From Faecalispora anaeroviscerum (GTDB lineage: Bacteria; Bacillota; Clostridia; Oscillospirales; Acutalibacteraceae): DNA of 64,000 nucleotides. The stretch spans positions 620,001 to 684,000 of the forward strand of contig NZ_CANOOQ010000001.1 in assembly GCF_947568225.1 (NCBI RefSeq), read 5' to 3'. Positions 58,713 to 64,000 of the stretch are shown here, piece by piece. Position numbers and translations under genes: made by a program. The notes under the pieces are model-generated. The model saw only the letters and a program-made list of their open reading frames with translations, was not told the origin of the DNA and did not search any database. How positions within the stretch are numbered: the first letter of the stretch is position 1; each line of letters starts with the position of its first letter.

Positions 58713-59996
58713 TTGTCTTTTGTGAAATCTAAGATGAATTCCCTGAAGAAGAATCGGTTTTTAAAAAACGTAGCAGTCCTTACCGGCGGCACAGCCGTGG
58801 CACAGGTACTGCTGCCGTTTCTCTTCATGCCAATTTTGGGCCGCCTTTACGAGCCTGAGGTACGGGGAATTTATGGGGTATATGTAGTAATTACCAATAT
58901 CACGCAGCAGATCGCCTGCTTTCGTTATGATTACGCCATCGTGGTTGCGGATAATGACGAGGAAGCAGGCGGTGCCTTTGTTCTCAGTGCTTTTCTTGCA
59001 GTACTGTTTTCCGCGGCACTCAGCCTGTTGATGTGGCCGATTATTCCGCCGTTGGCGCAGCGCTTTAACCTGACGGGCGGCGCTGAAAATACTTTATGGA
59101 TGGTACCGCTGACTACTTTGATCTGCGGCCTGACGACTGCGCTGAACTACTTTAATGTAAGGCATGAAAAGTATAAGGTTATTTCGGCTTCAAACATCAT
59201 CCGTGTATCGGTTATGCTGATAACGCAGATCGTTCTGGGGTATCTCGGTGCGAGTTACTGGGGAATGATTGTCGGCCAGTTCCTTTCCTATTTCTTCGGT
59301 AACTTCCGCATGATGATGACGCTCAAGGGGCGGATTCACCGCTACATGCTGAATCTGGAGTTTTTAAAGCGTGTTGCGCGCAAGAATGCGGCGTTCCCAA
59401 AATTTATGCTGCCCAGTGCGATAGTCAACAGCTTTTCGCAAAGCATGATGGGACTGTTTATTCCGATGCAGTATGGCAATATTATGAACGGCTATTACAG
59501 CCAAATTAATACGCTGCTGGGCCAGCCGCTGGTGCTTGTTTCCAACGCTGTGTCGCAGGTGTTCCTGCGCGGCGCTTCTGAGGACAGGCATAATGGCGAA
59601 AAGCTCAGCAAAACCTTTGCGACGGTAACCAAATGGCTGACGATTCTATCCATTTTCCCGTTTGGCATTCTGCTGTTGTGGGGTGATCCCATCATCCCGT
59701 GGTTCCTTGGCCCTAAATGGGCGCCGGTGCCAGATTATCTGAAATATCTGATTCCGTTGTTTATGGTGCGCTTCATTGTTAATCCGGTGACGAACAGTGC
59801 GATTGCGCTGGGACGGCAGAAGGCGGTTATGGTTTGGCAGTTCTTCCTGCTCTTTACCGTTTCGGTTCCGTCATTGCTGACTCTTGTAATACCGATGACC
59901 TTTGAGCAGTATTTGCTGGCTGCGTCACTGCCGATGGCGGGCGCTTATCTGATTTTTTACCGCTTCTGCCAGACAATTGTCAGAAACGCAAAATAA
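58713..59996 (+). CDS. Wzx-type polysaccharide flippase
   Basis: A 427-residue MOP-superfamily protein with about 12 helices (FLKNVAVLTGGTAVAQVLLP, then PILGRLYEPEVRGIYGVYVV). It should flip undecaprenyl-linked repeat units across the membrane. The start is TTG 58713 behind CAGGGGG, only 15 bases after prfB. It leads the cell-surface polysaccharide locus running off the window. Confidence 0.85.
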   Translation: MSFVKSKMNSLKKNRFLKNVAVLTGGTAVAQVLLPFLFMPILGRLYEPEVRGIYGVYVVITNITQQIACFRYDYAIVVADNDEEAGGAFVLSAFLAVLFSAALSLLMWPIIPPLAQRFNLTGGAENTLWMVPLTTLICGLTTALNYFNVRHEKYKVISASNIIRVSVMLITQIVLGYLGASYWGMIVGQFLSYFFGNFRMMMTLKGRIHRYMLNLEFLKRVARKNAAFPKFMLPSAIVNSFSQSMMGLFIPMQYGNIMNGYYSQINTLLGQPLVLVSNAVSQVFLRGASEDRHNGEKLSKTFATVTKWLTILSIFPFGILLLWGDPIIPWFLGPKWAPVPDYLKYLIPLFMVRFIVNPVTNSAIALGRQKAVMVWQFFLLFTVSVPSLLTLVIPMTFEQYLLAASLPMAGAYLIFYRFCQTIVRNAK

Positions 59997-60020
59997 GTGA
60001 AAAGTGGAGAGGTAACTGAA

Positions 60021-61172
60021 ATGCAACAAAAACAGAGCAAGCTGCGCCTAAAAGAGCGCGGCAGACAGATGACAAGCTATATGAAAAGCAACAAGCCCTT
60101 CTCCTACACGCTGGCCTTGCTGTTGGTTTCTTTGTTTTTTCTGGGAATTAACACCTACCAGAACGTTTACAACGTTTTGATGAATGACGACGTAATCAAC
60201 GAGGATGCTGTTAAGATTGAATTTCACGATAAAAACCTGGAGCACGAGGTACGCAACCTGCTCGAGCGCCCCACGGACGATATTTACGATGTGGATGTAG
60301 AGAAGATCAGCATTCTGACGATTCAAAATGTTCCGGTAAAGGATATTGAGGATCTGAAATATTTTAAGGGCCTTTCCAAGTTGACCATTTCCTCCGGTAA
60401 GATTACCGATGTCAGCGCTTTGCAGGACATCCCCTATTTGAAGGAGATCGATCTCTCCAATAACCAGATTGCAGATGTCACTCCCCTCGGGAAAATCCAG
60501 ACTTTACAGCGGCTGACTCTGGCCGGCAACTATATTCGCAATATGTCTCCGCTGTACACGCTGAAAAATCTGACTGAGCTGAATTTGTCCGGCAACTCGA
60601 TCACCGGTGTTACTGCGGATATCACAAAGCTGACGAATCTGAAGAGCCTGAATTTGTCGCGTAACCGCATTGTTGACAACAGCGTTTTTTCGGGAATGTC
60701 GCAGCTGAATATTCTGAACCTTACCTCGAACCGCCTGATGGTGGCCAAGCCCTTGACCGGAATGGACGAGCTGTATGAATATTCCCTCGAGAGCAACTCC
60801 CTGACCACGATCGGCGATCTGGGCGAACTTCCTGTGTTGGAAAAGCTCAGTGTGGCGTCCAACTGCCTCACGGACATCAGCTTTGCCTCGAAATATCCCT
60901 GGCTGCTGGAGCTGACAATCAGCCTGAACAACATTTCTTCCCTGGAGCCGCTGAAAAGCAATACCGAGCTTCAGGTTCTGAAAATGCAGTACACCGATAT
61001 TAAGGATGTTTCCGTGTTGGAAAAGCTGCCGCAATTCAACTCCATTTTCTTGGATCCAGAGTTTGACCGTTCGAAGATCCGCTTTTTGCAGGGTCGTTTC
61101 CGCAATGGCGATCTAATCACCAAACAGTACCTGCTGAACGAAAAATATGGCTTTGAGGAGACCGACGAATGA
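60021..61172 (+). CDS. Membrane-anchored leucine-rich-repeat protein
   Basis: A 383-residue protein with a basic N terminus, one signal-anchor helix (LALLLVSLFFLGINTYQNVY) and about ten 22-residue leucine-rich repeats of the internalin/SDS22 type (LKEIDLSNNQIADVTPLGKI pattern) on the outside. The repeats run from about residue 95 to 350. It lies between the flippase and polymerase genes and ends overlapping the polymerase start (ATGA), so it is translated with them. A scaffold or chain-length role is conceivable; nothing in the sequence proves it. I chose ATG 60021 with GGAGAGG ahead over GTG 59997. Confidence 0.75.
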   Translation: MQQKQSKLRLKERGRQMTSYMKSNKPFSYTLALLLVSLFFLGINTYQNVYNVLMNDDVINEDAVKIEFHDKNLEHEVRNLLERPTDDIYDVDVEKISILTIQNVPVKDIEDLKYFKGLSKLTISSGKITDVSALQDIPYLKEIDLSNNQIADVTPLGKIQTLQRLTLAGNYIRNMSPLYTLKNLTELNLSGNSITGVTADITKLTNLKSLNLSRNRIVDNSVFSGMSQLNILNLTSNRLMVAKPLTGMDELYEYSLESNSLTTIGDLGELPVLEKLSVASNCLTDISFASKYPWLLELTISLNNISSLEPLKSNTELQVLKMQYTDIKDVSVLEKLPQFNSIFLDPEFDRSKIRFLQGRFRNGDLITKQYLLNEKYGFEETDE

Positions 61173-62584
61173 TCTGGAAAGAGCTTATCGTTGTCCTTGG
61201 CCTTGCGATTTCGCTGATCTTATTTCAAAAGGCATCGGCAACGCTGAATATTGGAAAAATCAATTTGATTTCTTATACGATGTACCTGTTTTTATTGCAG
61301 ACGTATATCGGTGCAGCAATGGTGTATTTGGGGGACCGTAATCATTATACGATGAAGTATATTACGGTCAGCGACAGCTTTGACCTGATGTTTTACAGCG
61401 TTCTGCTTTCGGCGATTCTATTCCCCTTAACCATCATCGCATTGTATCAGTGCTTTCATATCGACATCAAACAGCGCTATAAGAGTTATTTGAAAAAGTC
61501 GGTTGAGGTAAAGCATGAGAGACTGGCCTTTTATGTGATTTCTGCGATTGGCTTTCTCTGCTGTGTGCTGCTGCTGATTTATATCATTAAAATCGGGTAT
61601 TTCCCCTTGCTGCGCTTGGTGCGTACTCCCGCCGGTTTTGAATTCGGTGTGGAGCGCCAGCGGATTTCACAGATTATTATCATTAACAGCTACGTCAAAA
61701 ATCTTTTGCTGGGACTTTTTCTGCCGCTGCTATCGTATATTGCTTTTGCCTATGCGGTGGTACTCAAAAAATTCTGGTGGTGGGCCCTTACCGCTGTTCT
61801 GGTGGGTTCGGCCATCGTGTCCGCAACGATTAATTTTGAAAAATCTCCGGTGCTGTTCTATCTGTTTGTGCTGCTTTTGATTCTTATGTATGAGCGCGGC
61901 GGCATCTCCCGCAGGGTGGTGTTCGGTTTTGGCGCGGCCATGGCTCTGTTTATCGTATTTATTTACGGGCGGATGGGATACAGCTTTACCTCCGGCGACA
62001 GCAACTTTTATAATGGCCCGATCGGCCGCACGTTGTTTACTCAGGTGGGCACACTGACCATGCATTTTGATCTGTTCCCGACAATTTTCCCATTTTTGGG
62101 TGGCCGCAGCCTGTCTCCCACGGCGATGCACCTTCTGGGCATCGAGGGCGGCCATGTGCGCTCCGCCAAGCTGGTTATGGATTTTTATGGTTCGGAGAAG
62201 GTGTACGATGGAACCGGCGGCGTAATGAATGCCTTTTATATCGGCGAAGCCTATGCAAACTTTGGATTCTGGGGAATGGTTCTCTCCGTCGTGTATATGG
62301 GCTTATTACTAGGGCTTCTGTTTTATGTGTTTACCCGTCTGCGCAAAACCCCGTATCAGCTGGCGCTCACCGCTATGCTGACCAGCCGTCTGGCTCTGGC
62401 TACACAGGGCGGATTCGTAGACTTCCTTTATAACTTTCAGGTCTATGTACTGTTGTTCTTCCTGGTGGCCGGACATTTTGCACCATGGATTTGGGAACGC
62501 CTGTCGCCCCGTGCGCCGGCGGGCTTACTCAAGCTGATGGATCAGCTGGACGGAAAAGAAAAGAAAGTGGCGGGAAAATCATGA
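61169..62584 (+). CDS. Wzy-type oligosaccharide repeat-unit polymerase
   Basis: A 471-residue protein with about 12 helices and a large loop containing GRMGYSFTSGDSNFYNGPIG and RTLFTQVGTLTMHFDLFPTI, followed by YIGEAYANFGFWGMVLSVVY. This pattern is typical of O-antigen/capsule polymerases. It should join flipped repeat units outside the membrane. It overlaps the genes on both sides by 4 bases. Confidence 0.75.
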   Translation: MIWKELIVVLGLAISLILFQKASATLNIGKINLISYTMYLFLLQTYIGAAMVYLGDRNHYTMKYITVSDSFDLMFYSVLLSAILFPLTIIALYQCFHIDIKQRYKSYLKKSVEVKHERLAFYVISAIGFLCCVLLLIYIIKIGYFPLLRLVRTPAGFEFGVERQRISQIIIINSYVKNLLLGLFLPLLSYIAFAYAVVLKKFWWWALTAVLVGSAIVSATINFEKSPVLFYLFVLLLILMYERGGISRRVVFGFGAAMALFIVFIYGRMGYSFTSGDSNFYNGPIGRTLFTQVGTLTMHFDLFPTIFPFLGGRSLSPTAMHLLGIEGGHVRSAKLVMDFYGSEKVYDGTGGVMNAFYIGEAYANFGFWGMVLSVVYMGLLLGLLFYVFTRLRKTPYQLALTAMLTSRLALATQGGFVDFLYNFQVYVLLFFLVAGHFAPWIWERLSPRAPAGLLKLMDQLDGKEKKVAGKS

Positions 62585-63663
62585 CGATTTTATATTTGAC
62601 TTATATTGATTTTGGGGATTTTCAGTCCGGCTCGTCCGTTCGTCCGCAGATGATGTATGAGGCATTTCTGTCCCTTGGCTGTGAGGTGAAGCTCCTGCAG
62701 GCGCAGCAAAATCGCCGCGAACAGCGCCGCCATGTGGTGGAAGAGATGAACCTCTGGCTCGACACACACCGCCCCGATTTCTGCTATGTGGAAAGCCCCT
62801 CCGGCCCGATCTTTCATGGCTTCGACCGGAAGTTGATCCGCCGGGTGCACCGGATGGGGATTCCAGTGGGGTATTTTTACCGGGATGCCGCCTTCCGCTT
62901 TGACGAGGTATTTCTCTCTGGCAGAAAGAGCCTCAAGCAGCATGTTATTGCGTGGATGTCGGAACGCGATGTTCGTTTTCTGAAAAAGAATACCGACCTT
63001 GTTTATCTGCCGACAGAAAGCATGGCGCAGTATTTTAATTTTCCGCACGTTGCGTTTCTGCCGCCGGCCTGCATGGGTGCCCGCAGTAATAAGCTGGGGA
63101 AGCTGCCGGGTAAGCGCAGCATCTATGTGGGTGGAGTCTCTAAACGCTACGGTACGGATACGCTGTTGAAGGCTTTTGACCTGCTCAATGGAGAAGGGGA
63201 TGAGTTTCCCCTCACGCTGGTCTGCCGGCCGCAGGGGGTCGCTTATATCGGGGAGCAATACAGGGGTAAGCCTTGGCTGAATTTGGTACATGCTTCCGGT
63301 GCGAAGGAATTGGCCCCGCTATACGAGCAGGCGGATCTGGCTCTTTACCCCATTGAAAAGAATGCGTATAATGATTTTGCGTTTTCCGTCAAGCTGATGG
63401 AATATTTGGAATACGGTCTGCCGATGGTTGCGGTGAACTGTACGGAAACAGAAAAATTTATTCAGAAATATTCGCTGGGGTTGGTGTGTGAAAACATCCC
63501 CGCGGATTTTGCGGAGAAAGTATCGGAACTGCTCAGAGATACCGAGCTGTATGCCCGTTGCGCGAAAAACGCCGCGGAGGCGGTGCAGGGCAATCTCTGG
63601 ACAGACCGGGCGAAAACCGTCCTTGCAGATTTGGGCGGCAGTCAGGGGGAGAAGCAGGCATGA
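62581..63663 (+). CDS. Family 4 glycosyltransferase
   Basis: A 360-residue cytoplasmic GT-B enzyme. It has an N-terminal acceptor domain (TILYLTYIDFGDFQSGSSVR) and a C-terminal donor domain with IYVGGVSKRYGTDTLLKAFD and the EX7E-like region (FSVKLMEYLEYGLPMVAVNC). I chose ATG 62581, overlapping the upstream stop; the longer frame from 62485 starts inside the polymerase gene. The sugar is unknown. Confidence 0.85.
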   Translation: MTILYLTYIDFGDFQSGSSVRPQMMYEAFLSLGCEVKLLQAQQNRREQRRHVVEEMNLWLDTHRPDFCYVESPSGPIFHGFDRKLIRRVHRMGIPVGYFYRDAAFRFDEVFLSGRKSLKQHVIAWMSERDVRFLKKNTDLVYLPTESMAQYFNFPHVAFLPPACMGARSNKLGKLPGKRSIYVGGVSKRYGTDTLLKAFDLLNGEGDEFPLTLVCRPQGVAYIGEQYRGKPWLNLVHASGAKELAPLYEQADLALYPIEKNAYNDFAFSVKLMEYLEYGLPMVAVNCTETEKFIQKYSLGLVCENIPADFAEKVSELLRDTELYARCAKNAAEAVQGNLWTDRAKTVLADLGGSQGEKQA

Positions 63664-64000
63664 AAATAGCGTTTGTGTCGGCGGCCAGCTCCAGCCACAC
63701 AGTCAAATGGGTGAATGCGTTGAGTAAGAGGGGGCACAAGGTGCGCCTTTATTCGCTACCGGAGCATGAAAACCGCCAGAAGAATCTGAACCCCGAGGTG
63801 GAAGTGGTGTACCTGGGCAAAAGTGGGTTTGCCGGGTATTTTCTAAATGGCAGCGAGCTGCGCCGCGATCTGGAGGACTTTGCGCCGGATGTGATCAATG
63901 CCCACTATGCCAGCGGCTACGGTACGCTGGCCCGTATGGCGCGTTCTCATCCTCTTGTGCTGTCTGTGTGGGGCAGCGATGTATATGAGTTTCCGCTCAA
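63660..64000 (+). CDS. Family 4 glycosyltransferase (3' end outside window)
   Basis: The first 113 residues of a second GT-B enzyme: MKIAFVSAASSSHTVKWVNA, then INAHYASGYGTLARMA and LSVWGSDVYEFP, the N-domain strings of GT4 enzymes such as WsaF/PelF-like transferases. ATG 63660 overlaps the previous stop. The gene runs off the window edge. Confidence 0.8.
   Translation, partial: MKIAFVSAASSSHTVKWVNALSKRGHKVRLYSLPEHENRQKNLNPEVEVVYLGKSGFAGYFLNGSELRRDLEDFAPDVINAHYASGYGTLARMARSHPLVLSVWGSDVYEFPL

Noticed and set aside
1..64000. CRISPR arrays, complete insertion sequences, rRNA genes or intact prophage
   Set aside because: I looked for regularly spaced direct repeats, paired terminal inverted repeats with transposase and rRNA core strings and saw none. 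The lysozyme at the left edge might hint at a prophage, but its neighbours are housekeeping genes.

Overview
The window reads as one contig from a motile, probably spore-forming member of the Clostridia. I place it tentatively near the Oscillospirales, from gene content and a roughly 50% GC feel rather than any database match. Supporting signs are a SigH-type sporulation sigma factor, a Firmicutes-style fla/che operon with FliY, CheC and CheD, the FliW-CsrA pair, TTG and GTG starts with strong GGAGG ribosome sites, and a decayed collagen-like spore-surface gene.

Layout. 1-2786: end of a secreted multi-domain lysozyme (SH3b, Ig-like and GH24). 2870-11460: housekeeping genes (queH, a yifB/comM-type ATPase, sigH, two small zinc/DUF1858 proteins, trmK, a Nif3-like protein, rqcH, a MATE pump). 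11461-12603: a gene graveyard with remnants of a collagen-like spore protein and a large serine recombinase. 12604-18706: an exopolysaccharide synthase operon made of a GT-C membrane protein, a processive GT2 with an N-terminal array of MshEN/GspE-N-type repeats, and a BcsB-like periplasmic-type partner. 18707-21483: manC with a decayed manB just upstream, plus other debris. 21484-22401: a REC-GGDEF diguanylate cyclase.

22552-53864 is the flagellar region. On the minus strand flgM-flgN-flgK-flgL-fliW-csrA is followed by hag (flagellin); flgM and hag each have a near-consensus SigD promoter. Divergently, a sigma-A promoter starts a 24-kb plus-strand operon: flgB-flgC-fliE-fliF-fliG-fliH-fliI-fliJ-fliK-flgD-TIGR02530-flgE-flbD-fliM-fliY-cheY-fliO-fliP-fliQ-fliR-flhB-flhA-sigD-flgF-flgG-DUF342-cheC-cheD, ending at a strong terminator. 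The sigma-A operon makes the hook-basal body, the export gate and SigD. FlgM holds SigD until export begins. SigD then transcribes filament genes, and FliW/CsrA meter flagellin translation through a visible CsrA hairpin in the hag leader. fliL, motAB, flhF/flhG, fliD/fliS and the cheA/W/B/R core are not in the window.

54026-58697: rpsF-ssb-rpsR, galU, a RING-like zinc protein and prfB (without the usual programmed frameshift). 58713-64000: the start of a Wzx/Wzy polysaccharide locus with a flippase, a leucine-rich-repeat membrane protein, a polymerase and two GT4 glycosyltransferases, the last cut by the window edge.

The most interesting candidate system is the 12.6-18.7 kb synthase. Its putative c-di-GMP sensor is an N-terminal MshEN-like array in place of the C-terminal PilZ domain of bacterial cellulose synthase, and a diguanylate cyclase lies 3 kb away.
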